64,000 nt of DNA, taken from contig DXGH01000072.1 in assembly GCA_019114005.1 (NCBI GenBank), positions 36,791 through 100,790 of the forward strand, in the 5' to 3' direction. The stretch is from Candidatus Acetatifactor stercoripullorum (GTDB lineage Bacteria; Bacillota; Clostridia; Lachnospirales; Lachnospiraceae). The position numbers were made by a program, and so were the translations under genes. Below are positions 36,208-44,915 of the stretch, one piece after another. The notes under the pieces were generated by a model, which saw only the letters and a program-made list of their open reading frames with translations, searched no databases and was not told the DNA's origin. The first letter of the stretch is position 1; the number at the start of each line of letters is the position of its first letter.

Positions 36208-37862
36208 GCGTTATTTTCTTTCTCCACATAATATGCCCTTTTTGCCTCGGAAGGCAGCTGCGTCTCATAGACCCGCCAGGCGTTCTCTTTGGAATCGTCC
36301 CCTGAAATTTCCCGATAGCCCAGCCTGGGATACAACTGTGCTACCGGCCTGTTTTTCGCAGTTGGAATATAAATGCCCCTGAGCCGGTTCCAGCCTGAAG
36401 CAAAAAGCTCCTGCTCCACATCCTCTATGATGGCATCCTCAAGATTTCTGCCCATCACCCTGCAGCTCATCACAAAATCTGTGACCACCGGTACCTCCTC
36501 CGAGGTATCCACAATGATCGCCGACACGATTCCATTATCTCCAAAGCAGTCTCTGACCTGATAGAGATAAATCCGTTTTCGGGAATCTTTTAACATCTCT
36601 CCAAGCTGTTGCGGGCCGTATCTATTGGTGGTCAAATTAAACTGGTTTGTTTTATTGAAAAGCTGCGTCAATCTCTCCAGGTTCTCATGAGGGTCCACTC
36701 TGGTCATCACCATCTTTAGCTGCTTTAAATACCCTTCAAAGCTTGCAGCCTGCTCCCTCATCAGGCTGCGTTTCGCATTTTCCGCATACTGCCTTGTTTT
36801 ATGCAGGTCTTCCATGGTGACCACAGGCTTTTCAAAATATTCCCTGTAAATCGCTGTCATCGCAGAAGCAAGCTCCTCCGGCCTTTGGGGAAAATCCGGC
36901 ACCACCACCTCCGGAAGCATCTCCTGCACCAGCCTCCTCTCTGCGGGATTGTCGTCCCAAAACACAAAGGAATCCAGCCCCAGATTCAACTCCTGTGCAA
37001 TTTCCTGCAGATTTTCATGCTTGGGACGCCAATTAATCCGCTTTGCCGCAAAGGAATCCGGTCTGAGCACCATATGAGAATGCCCGGCCAAAATGCGCTC
37101 TGCGTCCTCTTCATTATTTTTGGATACCAGCACAAGCAAAACCCCTTGCTTTTGCATTTGGAGAATCACCCGCTGCAGGTTTTTGTAAGCCAGCCCGCTG
37201 TGGTCGTCAGACAAAAGAATCGGCGTATGCTCCGCCTCCCCGGCCAGTCCTCCCCATAACGTATTGTCCAAATCCAACGCCAACACCTTTTTAGGCGTTC
37301 TCCTCTCCACACGCAGCTTTTCCAATATAAGACTGCAGAGTCTCTCCTGGGCACCGGCAGTTAAGGGAAGCTTTCCCAAATACCACATTTTCCACGAAAA
37401 AGCATTTTCTTCTCCCATCACTTCTATCATGTGCCGATAAGGGAATATGCGTACATTGTCACAACGCTTTACAAGTTCCTCCAGATGTGTTTGCCACACC
37501 TGCTCCAGCGCCTGCTTTCTTCCCGGATCAAACAAAACCTCAGTCTCTGCGCACCATAAATAAACATCAGAAATATAGTATATCATCCCTGAGTCCATAG
37601 CCGCCGAAAAACTGGAAAACCAATTTCTCACAAGGACATTTGCCTCCTCAATATTCAGTCTGTGCTCCACAAGCTCCGCCAAATCCAAAATGAGGAAGGT
37701 CACCGCCGGATCATAGACATAATAAGAGGATTGTGGATTCATCAAAATACCCAGCTCATTTCCATATCCCTCCGCCTCATATACAGGAACCTTGCTCTGC
37801 AGCATACGGATTACAAAATTCATGTTTACATTAGAGAGAATCGCTATTTTCTGCTCTTCCAT
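36204..37862 (-). CDS. FkbH-type HAD protein, candidate glyceryl-ACP synthase
   Basis: This protein has 552 residues in the three-part FkbH layout: an N-terminal SGNH-like domain (1-180), a HAD domain with LALDLDNTLWGGL (nucleophile D197, D199) and VSKNNEEDA, and a C-terminal GNAT-like domain (about 395-535) with LTQLFNKTNQFNLTTNRY and MSCRVMGRNLE. FkbH enzymes take 1,3-bisphosphoglycerate, remove phosphate and load D-glycerate on an acyl carrier protein. A stand-alone ACP is encoded at 29220-29444. The gene separates the two copies of the membrane cassette. A glyceryl substituent on the exported glycan is inferred. Confidence 0.88.
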   Translation of the reverse strand: MEEQKIAILSNVNMNFVIRMLQSKVPVYEAEGYGNELGILMNPQSSYYVYDPAVTFLILDLAELVEHRLNIEEANVLVRNWFSSFSAAMDSGMIYYISDVYLWCAETEVLFDPGRKQALEQVWQTHLEELVKRCDNVRIFPYRHMIEVMGEENAFSWKMWYLGKLPLTAGAQERLCSLILEKLRVERRTPKKVLALDLDNTLWGGLAGEAEHTPILLSDDHSGLAYKNLQRVILQMQKQGVLLVLVSKNNEEDAERILAGHSHMVLRPDSFAAKRINWRPKHENLQEIAQELNLGLDSFVFWDDNPAERRLVQEMLPEVVVPDFPQRPEELASAMTAIYREYFEKPVVTMEDLHKTRQYAENAKRSLMREQAASFEGYLKQLKMVMTRVDPHENLERLTQLFNKTNQFNLTTNRYGPQQLGEMLKDSRKRIYLYQVRDCFGDNGIVSAIIVDTSEEVPVVTDFVMSCRVMGRNLEDAIIEDVEQELFASGWNRLRGIYIPTAKNRPVAQLYPRLGYREISGDDSKENAWRVYETQLPSEAKRAYYVEKENNA

Positions 37863-37873
37863 ACCTTACCCTT

Positions 37874-40108
37874 TCATCGAACTTTCCTGCCTCTGATTAC
37901 AAACACTGCGATTCCAAGGACAGCAGCCGCACTGGCCGCCTCCGCCAGATGCCAATACCACATTCCGGTATAGCTGCATTGTATATTTCCGGAAAAATGG
38001 TCCGGCAGCAAAACCCTTACATCAGCGTTATCTCCCTTGACAACTTGAAGGCTCTCTCCCGTATCTGTATTCACTCCATGGTAGCCCTTATAATAAAGCA
38101 GGGGAAACTCCACATAATGCTCTCCCGCTCCATCCGTCTCTACATAGGCGTTTACCTGAAGATTCCTTTTTTCATAAAAAGACATCTCCGTGCCCTGAGA
38201 GAGCACCGGCTCATGATAGGTCATATGCTCCGCCTGGGCATCCAGAGGAAGATACTCTGCACCCAGAATGGGGGAGTGTCCCATGTTTTGCGCAGAATCA
38301 AGCCGGAGAATGGAAGCTCTGGTGTTTAAAATATCATCCACCTGGTACATGGAAAACAAAACACAGACAGCTCCCAGCCCCGCCAAAATGCCCTTGGCTG
38401 TGCTGGGCCTGAATTTCCCTTTTCCCTCTAAAAGCCAGAACCATGCCGCACAGGACACAAAAACCATGCACAGGGTGACAATCACCATCAGTCTGGTGGG
38501 AAACTGCAGAGAGCCTGTCAAGGCTGCCGCTATAGAGCCTGCGCTGCTTAGCTTATCCCAAGGGAAATAGCTGGTGCTCATATACAGTGCAATACAGCCC
38601 AGCAAAAATGCTGTATCTGCCGTTTTTTTCCGGGTTTTGTCCCTATCCTCCCAAAATCCTTTGCGAAACCGCAGCCACAGCCATAAAAGTGTTCCGGCAA
38701 GCAATGCCGCTCCCATTGTAATGGGCTCTGCGTCCAACATGCCGTTCTCCGCAAATCGAGAAGAACTACCGCCCGCCTGCAGTGTGTAAAATGGATGGGC
38801 CAGTGTAATTCCCCTGCTTTGTATCAGCACATTGGCATTGTTTCCAAAATAATAACTGTCCGCTGTCATCAAATCTACAAAGGGAACCAAAAACCAGGCG
38901 TTCAAAAGAGCCGTAGCCGCAGCCATTTTAAGAAGAACCAAAAAGGTCTGCCTGCGAAACACCTTTTTCCACATAAGCAGGCACAGCAGTATAGCAAAGC
39001 CTCCGGCCATCTCACAGGTCAGTGCATGAGATTGTATAATGCCCGAAAACCCAAGCGTGGGAATCAGCCAGCTCCTCTTGTAGCTCTTCTCCTTCGTATC
39101 TGCGGAAAAAATTCGGTAAAAACCCCATGCAAGCAGAGGAAGAAAAATCATTGCCGTATACTCTCCCACCGAAGCTCTGTTGTAAATATTGTAAAGGCGA
39201 TAGGGAGACAGGGTATAGAGCATGCAGCCAAGAAGTCCAATTTCCGCGCTTTGAAAGCACCTTTTAAAAGCAGTATAGGCAATAAGCGCCGTAGCCAGAT
39301 TCACAGCCGTCACATAGCACTGGTAGCTTATAGTAAGCGGAAAGCCGGCCATCCGCAGTATAGCAGGAAACAACAAAAAGGTATCGCAATAGAAAATGGA
39401 ATTGGCATACCCATGCCCGGCAAGCCACATAGGTTCTATTCTGGAAAAAGGCATTCCCGAAAGCAGAGCCTGTGCCAATGCCTCAATACGCCCCAAATGG
39501 AAGATCAAATCGGCTCCAAAAAAGAGATAGTCCACCATCAGAGGAATACTGGAAACAACCACCGTTGCGGATATTCCCCAAAATATCAACTGCTGCCTGG
39601 CCGGAAATGGGCTCTTTCGGTGTAGTAAAAGAAGAACTGCCCCGGCATTCACCAGGAGGCTGAAAAACAGTACTGTGATCACCCACATGAAAACCGCCTG
39701 CCCGCCGTTTTCAATCTCCACCCCCTTCACCTCCAGGGTCTGGCCGTTATTTTCCACATAGACACATAAATGAGCCACGCTGTCTAAAAGATAAAATTGA
39801 CATTGTGCCATGCCAGCACCAGCATAGAGAGTCACCGGATTGCTTTTCAGCGCAGAGAGGTTTTCTTCCTCCACCCTTACACCGAAGCCCCCCTGGATAT
39901 CCTCTTGGGTATCATAGTAAATCCGGGCCGTGTACACTCCGGGAGAGAGGGATATCCCTTCTGCAAGCAGCCTGTCCGTTTCCTCCGTTCCTGCCACAAT
40001 GCCGGTTTTCCCAAAAAGCATTATAATTCCTGCAAAAAGCAGAAAAAGCTCTATGCACAAAAGGATTCTGCACTTTTTATTTTTAAGAAATTCAGACTTT
40101 CTCAACAC
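37874..40108 (-). CDS. Polytopic membrane protein, cassette member A2
   Basis: 744 residues, paralogue of 30160-32361 over the whole length: both begin with FLKN(K/R)K, have an LSPGVYTARIYY-type beta domain ending in QFYLLDSV, DYLFFGADLIFHLGRIE, AGHGYANSIF, SPYRLYNIYNRASVGEY, YFPWDKL and HMTYHEPVLS. GTG at 40108 follows GGAGAGG by 5 nt and overlaps the upstream stop by 17 bp. A GT-C-like role on the outer face is inferred. Divergence from copy 1 is large, so the duplication is old. Confidence 0.75.
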   Translation of the reverse strand: MLRKSEFLKNKKCRILLCIELFLLFAGIIMLFGKTGIVAGTEETDRLLAEGISLSPGVYTARIYYDTQEDIQGGFGVRVEEENLSALKSNPVTLYAGAGMAQCQFYLLDSVAHLCVYVENNGQTLEVKGVEIENGGQAVFMWVITVLFFSLLVNAGAVLLLLHRKSPFPARQQLIFWGISATVVVSSIPLMVDYLFFGADLIFHLGRIEALAQALLSGMPFSRIEPMWLAGHGYANSIFYCDTFLLFPAILRMAGFPLTISYQCYVTAVNLATALIAYTAFKRCFQSAEIGLLGCMLYTLSPYRLYNIYNRASVGEYTAMIFLPLLAWGFYRIFSADTKEKSYKRSWLIPTLGFSGIIQSHALTCEMAGGFAILLCLLMWKKVFRRQTFLVLLKMAAATALLNAWFLVPFVDLMTADSYYFGNNANVLIQSRGITLAHPFYTLQAGGSSSRFAENGMLDAEPITMGAALLAGTLLWLWLRFRKGFWEDRDKTRKKTADTAFLLGCIALYMSTSYFPWDKLSSAGSIAAALTGSLQFPTRLMVIVTLCMVFVSCAAWFWLLEGKGKFRPSTAKGILAGLGAVCVLFSMYQVDDILNTRASILRLDSAQNMGHSPILGAEYLPLDAQAEHMTYHEPVLSQGTEMSFYEKRNLQVNAYVETDGAGEHYVEFPLLYYKGYHGVNTDTGESLQVVKGDNADVRVLLPDHFSGNIQCSYTGMWYWHLAEAASAAAVLGIAVFVIRGRKVR

Positions 40109-41549
40109 TTTTACCTCTCCTCATTCTGCCCTTGGCAGCCATAAATACCAGAAAGGCCAAGGCTGACAGGGATATCCCCTCAGCGACCCGCCAAAGCCAT
40201 GGTATCCCCGTGATGACCTGTAAGGGAAGAGCCGCCCATTCCTCTGTTCTTTCCAGCCACAAGGGCTGTGCGGAAAGCAGGATTTCCCCCGTGAGAAACT
40301 GTGTGGTCAAAAAGGCCGTGCTTATGGTAATGCCCAGGCATATCCTGTACCATCCCTCCTCCCGCTCCAGATAAAGGGTCTGACAGGAGAGAAGAATGAA
40401 TACCGCACAAGCCCCAATTCCCCACTTTGCCGGGCTCTGCATCCATCCAAGGAAAAGAGAAAAAAGCAGATTCTTATTCTGCAAAAGCTCCCAGGGAAAG
40501 CTGCTTGTGCTAAGGTATGCCAGCACAAGCCCCAAAACAGCCAGTCGCTTGCACAACGGCTTCTTTTCCTTTTGTGCATAGCGGCCGGTAAAAAGACTCC
40601 ACAGGAAAAACAGCACGCAGGCCGTAACCGCAAATCCCATCCCCAGACTCTGTGTACCCGCCATTCCATTTTCCCAAAAATTCTCCGATGTTCCCGCTCC
40701 AAAAAAGGTCATCAGATAGACCGCCCAGGATAAACCGCCGGAGCGGACATCCTGAAGAATCAAATTTCCCAAAAGCTCTGTATTCTTATACACAAAATAT
40801 AAAAGGGGAATCAAAAACCAAGCCCCTAAAAGTCCTGTGGCAAGCACTGTTTTTCCCACCGTCAATCGGACATCTTTGGAAAGCGCCCTTTTCCCCAGAA
40901 GAAAAAGCCAAAGCACGCACATCCCTGCAGCAATCACAAACACTGTCATGGAAGCGGATAAAATCAGCAGCAAGGCAGCCGTAAGAAGCACCCAGGTTCT
41001 GCCAACGCCCTTTTGTTTGTCCTCACCTGCATACAGCCTTACAAGTCCCAAAAGCAAAAGAGGAAGAAAGCACCAGGCTGCAGCCTCCCCCGCCTGCGCC
41101 GCCACATACAGGCTGCTCAAGCGATAAGGACACCAGGTAAACAGCAGGCTTCCCACAAGCCCCATATCCTGTCTATGGAAGCATTTTTCAAAGCAGAGGA
41201 AGGAGCAGACCGCCGTCGCTATATTCACGGCCCATAGGTAAAGCTTATACGCTGCCTGCAGGCTTAAACCCATGCGGTGCAGTACTCCAGGGACAATTAA
41301 AAACACATCTGCCTCAAAGGCCGCTGCCCCATAGCCGTAATCTGACAATGCAGCCGGCTGAATACGCACAGGAAAGCTCTTTGTGAGTCCTTGGCTGATT
41401 AATTCAATTCTGGTCAACACATTCTGCAGGTTTTCCCCCTCCAAAAGGTAATCTGTCAAAAGGGGGACTGATGCCGTCATCACAATCAGCGTCAGAAAAA
41501 TCACATTTCTTCCATTTCGATTCCAGAAATTTTTTAGTCTTCCAGACAC
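40092..41549 (-). CDS. Polytopic membrane protein, cassette member S2 (short form)
   Basis: 485 residues, paralogue of 32351-33835. The outer N-terminal beta domain of the long forms is absent. It has DYLLEGENLQNVLTRIELI, CPYRLSSLYVAAQAGEAAAW and SFPWELLQNKN, the last nearly the same as FPWDIFQDKN in copy 1. GTG at 41549 lies 7 nt after AGGAGG and overlaps the upstream gene by 16 bp. As in copy 1 it stands between an A-type and a B-type long protein. Confidence 0.72.
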   Translation of the reverse strand: MSGRLKNFWNRNGRNVIFLTLIVMTASVPLLTDYLLEGENLQNVLTRIELISQGLTKSFPVRIQPAALSDYGYGAAAFEADVFLIVPGVLHRMGLSLQAAYKLYLWAVNIATAVCSFLCFEKCFHRQDMGLVGSLLFTWCPYRLSSLYVAAQAGEAAAWCFLPLLLLGLVRLYAGEDKQKGVGRTWVLLTAALLLILSASMTVFVIAAGMCVLWLFLLGKRALSKDVRLTVGKTVLATGLLGAWFLIPLLYFVYKNTELLGNLILQDVRSGGLSWAVYLMTFFGAGTSENFWENGMAGTQSLGMGFAVTACVLFFLWSLFTGRYAQKEKKPLCKRLAVLGLVLAYLSTSSFPWELLQNKNLLFSLFLGWMQSPAKWGIGACAVFILLSCQTLYLEREEGWYRICLGITISTAFLTTQFLTGEILLSAQPLWLERTEEWAALPLQVITGIPWLWRVAEGISLSALAFLVFMAAKGRMRRGKSVEKV

Positions 41550-43870
41550 TGCGGCACCTCCTCACGCTTTTTCTTTTTGCCGTAAAGACCGGATATCCCC
41601 ATAGAAAGCAGAGTTATCAGACTTATGATCTCCCCAAGCCTCCAATACCAGGGGCTTTCAAAGGAAACCGTCACTTCTCCCTCAAATCCTGCCGGAAGCT
41701 CCACAGTCACCTGAAAATTATCCCCGGCATAACAAGGAAGTTCTTCCCTGGTTTCTGCTGCATAAGCATGATACCCTTTATAATACAAAAGGGAAAAGGT
41801 CACCTGCGCCGGTTCCTCCTGTTCGTTGGAAAGCCAGGCTTCGGCTCCAAGCTCTTTTCTCTGATAATCCAGACAAGTCACATTCTCCGGACACTCAGGT
41901 TCATGATACCAGTATCTGGAAGCGTCCGCACCATAGGGCAGATACTCCGCTCCTGCAATATAGCCAGTTCCCAGTCCGCCCTCGCTGTTGTAGGCCCGAA
42001 ACACATCCACCCGGCTCAAAATGTCATTTAAAAGGAAAATGCTGCTGATTCCCAGAAGAAACACCATTCCTCCTATATACAGGGAAAGCTGCATCCTCCT
42101 TTTATTCAAAAGCTGCCATTTTGCCACAACTCCCGCCACCGTCACAAGACACACATTTGCAACCGTCAGGAAACGGTTGGGAAACTGTATGCTGGACACC
42201 AACACCGCCGGGATGCTGCCAAGCTTCTGTATATCGTTCCAGGGAAACAGGCTCAGACTAAAAAGCATGGCCAGCAGAGAAAAGCCTGCCGCCACCTTGC
42301 CCAGCGCAAGCTCCTTGTCTGACAGTACATTGCCCCTTTTGTTGAGAAGCAAAAGGCCGAAAACCAAAAGGGCCGCGATCAGAGAAATACCCACCCCCAT
42401 AGGCTGCGTATCCGCCATACCGCTGTCAGCAAAATATACAGTAGAGCCTCCTCTGAAAAAGGTAAACAGCAAATGGGCCAGATACAGACCCCTGTCCTGT
42501 ATAGTCCGCTCCGAGACATGCTGAATTACAAAGTCTCCGGTGAGCATATAATCCATAAAAGGCACTAGAAACCATGCGCTGAGCAATGCACTGTACACAA
42601 CCGTCTTTGCGAGCACAAAGAAGGTCTTTTTGCGAAACACCCTTTTCCAGAACAAAATGCAAAGAAGAATGGTAAAAAAGCCTGCCATTTCCCCTGTGAG
42701 AAGGTGCGACTGGATTAACAGGGTAAACCCTGCAGTAAGCGGTATCCAGCTTTTTTGACAGCCCTCCTCTTCCTCCCTGGAAAACACACGATAAAAGCCA
42801 TAGACCAGAAGCGGCAGCGCCATAATTCCCAGCGTTTCCCCCCAGGAGCCGCACAGATAGGTTTTATAGATCCTATACACGGAAAGGGAATACAGCATGC
42901 TGCAAAATACGCCTATATTAGGGTTTTGAAACATTTTCCCAAAACAGAAATATGCGATTAACACCGTTGCCACCGTGACCAAAAGCAGATACAGACGGTA
43001 GCTGGTAACAATACTGAAGCCGATCAGCCGAAACAAAGCCGCCGGATACAGCAGCGTTTCCCCATAGAAGATAGGCGAGGCGTATCCATAGCCCTGAATC
43101 CAGTTGGGCGAAATCCGAATAGGAAACTGCCCGGACAACAGGCCGTCCTTGATTCCCTCCACCCGCATCAAATGATAAATCAGGTCTCCTGCTCCCGGCA
43201 TGCCATCCACCATCAGGGGCAGCGACGAAAACAAAACGATCACTCCCAGGAGAAAAGCCCTGCTCTTTTTTTCCGGAGGCACTCTGTAGGCTTTATCATA
43301 GCAGACATAAACCCAGCATACATTAAACAGCGTAATAAAGCAAAACAGGACAAACAGGCCAATCCGGTTCCAGGCGTTTGTCTGATATATGGTCAGCCCC
43401 TGCACCGCCAGCATTCCCTCTCCCCCATATTGAACCTGTACCGTCAGATGGGCACTGTCCTGCAAGAGCCACATGTCAAAGTCGGTTTGCGTAAGCCCCG
43501 CAAAAAGTCCCGTTCCGTTGGTCCGCAGATTTTTAGCCGGAATGCTGCTGTCTATAACGCTGCAGGAATTTACCATATTAGTGTCTGTGGCATACTTAAG
43601 CTGTACCCTGTAGGTTCCCTTGGGCAGTGAGATATTCTGAATTTCCACCGTCTCCCCATTTTCCTGTCCTTCCAGGTAGATACCCTCGTAAGACTCTACC
43701 CAGACTCCTGTACTGCTTATCATGCTCTCCGCGCCGCATTCATACACAGCATCCTTTCCAAACAGCCCCAAAGCAGCTGCAAAAAGAAAAAGCAGCTCCG
43801 CCAGCAAAAGTATGCGGAAATATTTATTTTCTGCTATGTGCAGCGATCTGATACGCGCCCAAAAGCTCAT
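41534..43870 (-). CDS. Polytopic membrane protein, cassette member B2
   Basis: 778 residues, strongly similar to 33832-36207: KIRSLH/RIRSLH at the start, LFGKDAVYE, LPKGTYRVQLKYATDTNMVNS, GDLIYHLMRVEGIKDGLLSGQ, YRIYKTYLCGSWGE, LFPWNDI and LLYYKGYHAY. The ATG at 43870 lies 6 nt after GGAGG and 16 bp past the GT2 stop. FPWD is changed to FPWN here. A GT-C-like function is inferred. Confidence 0.75.
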   Translation of the reverse strand: MSFWARIRSLHIAENKYFRILLLAELLFLFAAALGLFGKDAVYECGAESMISSTGVWVESYEGIYLEGQENGETVEIQNISLPKGTYRVQLKYATDTNMVNSCSVIDSSIPAKNLRTNGTGLFAGLTQTDFDMWLLQDSAHLTVQVQYGGEGMLAVQGLTIYQTNAWNRIGLFVLFCFITLFNVCWVYVCYDKAYRVPPEKKSRAFLLGVIVLFSSLPLMVDGMPGAGDLIYHLMRVEGIKDGLLSGQFPIRISPNWIQGYGYASPIFYGETLLYPAALFRLIGFSIVTSYRLYLLLVTVATVLIAYFCFGKMFQNPNIGVFCSMLYSLSVYRIYKTYLCGSWGETLGIMALPLLVYGFYRVFSREEEEGCQKSWIPLTAGFTLLIQSHLLTGEMAGFFTILLCILFWKRVFRKKTFFVLAKTVVYSALLSAWFLVPFMDYMLTGDFVIQHVSERTIQDRGLYLAHLLFTFFRGGSTVYFADSGMADTQPMGVGISLIAALLVFGLLLLNKRGNVLSDKELALGKVAAGFSLLAMLFSLSLFPWNDIQKLGSIPAVLVSSIQFPNRFLTVANVCLVTVAGVVAKWQLLNKRRMQLSLYIGGMVFLLGISSIFLLNDILSRVDVFRAYNSEGGLGTGYIAGAEYLPYGADASRYWYHEPECPENVTCLDYQRKELGAEAWLSNEQEEPAQVTFSLLYYKGYHAYAAETREELPCYAGDNFQVTVELPAGFEGEVTVSFESPWYWRLGEIISLITLLSMGISGLYGKKKKREEVPQCLED

Positions 43871-43886
43871 GATTTTCCTCCAAAAA

Positions 43887-44915
43887 TTATCTGCCACATT
43901 TGCTGCGAAGCCTGCGAATTACCTGCTTGAGCCTGTAATACGCAAAAAAGGCAGCCGCCGATTTTCCCTGCAGGGCAATCAGCTCCTGCTCCTCTTTCCC
44001 CGTCAGGCTTCGGTAATAAGGATTTTTCTCAAATTCCGGAAAACGCTCCAAAACTCCCGCCCGCAGCTCCTTTACAAAGGACAGGCGTGGCTTTCTCACA
44101 CCGGACAGATAAGAAAACAGGGTAATGGCGTAATAAAGCTCTGTAAAACGATATTCTATCTCCAGCCCATAGGTATCAAGCATACCTCTTTTTTTGCATT
44201 CGTCGTAGAAAAGAGCAGCCGCTTTCATACGATCCCTGCACTTTTCCTCTGTGATATGGTGCACCGTGGAAACCGAATGCTGGTAATAATAGTAGAGAGG
44301 CTCCTCCACCTTCTCAAAATGGGTAAAATAGAGACTCCACAGCGGGCCTGCACAATTATCCTCGTAAAATATCCCCTCCGGGAAGCACAGTCCATGCTCC
44401 TTGATGACACTATGTCGGTATATCTTGATCACCATGCTGCCGCTGCGAAGCAGAAGCTTTTTGTGCTTTTCCACATCCAGCACGCCTGTCTGATCGGCAG
44501 TGTTGTTGCAGATTACCCTTCCCGGCTCCATAGTATGTTTTTCTACCAGGCTGTAATTGCAGCCCACCATATCCGCGCCGGTCTCCTGCCCTCTTTTCAG
44601 CAGCTTCTCATAGCAGTCAGGAGCCACCCAGTCATCGCTGTCCACAAATCCGATCCATTCTCCCGCCGCTTGGGCAAGCCCCGTGTTCTTTGCGCCACCC
44701 TGACGTTTATTGGTCTCATGGAAGAGCGCCTTCACCCGCCCCGGGAAGCGTCTTTCATACTCCCGCAGAATCTCCGGCGAACGATCCTTTGAGGCATCGT
44801 CCACGGCTATGATCTCGTAGTCCTCTATGGTCTGCTTCAGCAGAGAGTCCATACAATATTCCAGCTTTCCCTCCGCCGCCATATTATAAACCGGCACAAT
44901 GATACTCAGCTTCAT
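43887..44915 (-). CDS. GT2 glycosyltransferase
   Basis: A cytoplasmic GT-A enzyme of 342 residues with no clear membrane span. It opens KLSIIVPVYN, with the nucleotide-binding acidic stretch AVDDASKDRSPEIL (36-49) and the metal-binding FVDSDDWVAPD (about 90-100), followed by FYEDNCAGPLW, as in capsule and exopolysaccharide transferases. It probably adds a sugar to the lipid-linked repeat before flipping. Its start overlaps the ABC flippase stop as ATGA. The sugar is not identifiable. Confidence 0.88.
   Translation of the reverse strand: MKLSIIVPVYNMAAEGKLEYCMDSLLKQTIEDYEIIAVDDASKDRSPEILREYERRFPGRVKALFHETNKRQGGAKNTGLAQAAGEWIGFVDSDDWVAPDCYEKLLKRGQETGADMVGCNYSLVEKHTMEPGRVICNNTADQTGVLDVEKHKKLLLRSGSMVIKIYRHSVIKEHGLCFPEGIFYEDNCAGPLWSLYFTHFEKVEEPLYYYYQHSVSTVHHITEEKCRDRMKAAALFYDECKKRGMLDTYGLEIEYRFTELYYAITLFSYLSGVRKPRLSFVKELRAGVLERFPEFEKNPYYRSLTGKEEQELIALQGKSAAAFFAYYRLKQVIRRLRSKCGR

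Larger units (their letters stand above)
30160..43870 (-). repeat. Tandem duplication of a three-gene membrane cassette around fkbH
   Basis: Gene order is A1-S1-B1 (30160-36207), fkbH (36204-37862), A2-S2-B2 (37874-43870), all on the minus strand. Pairs A1/A2, S1/S2 and B1/B2 match each other better in motif text and length than they match other members, which shows that the trio was copied as a unit. All six share a D-x-(3-5)-G-x-x-L-x3-L-x-R-(IV) loop and an F-P-W-(DEN) motif. Confidence 0.8.
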
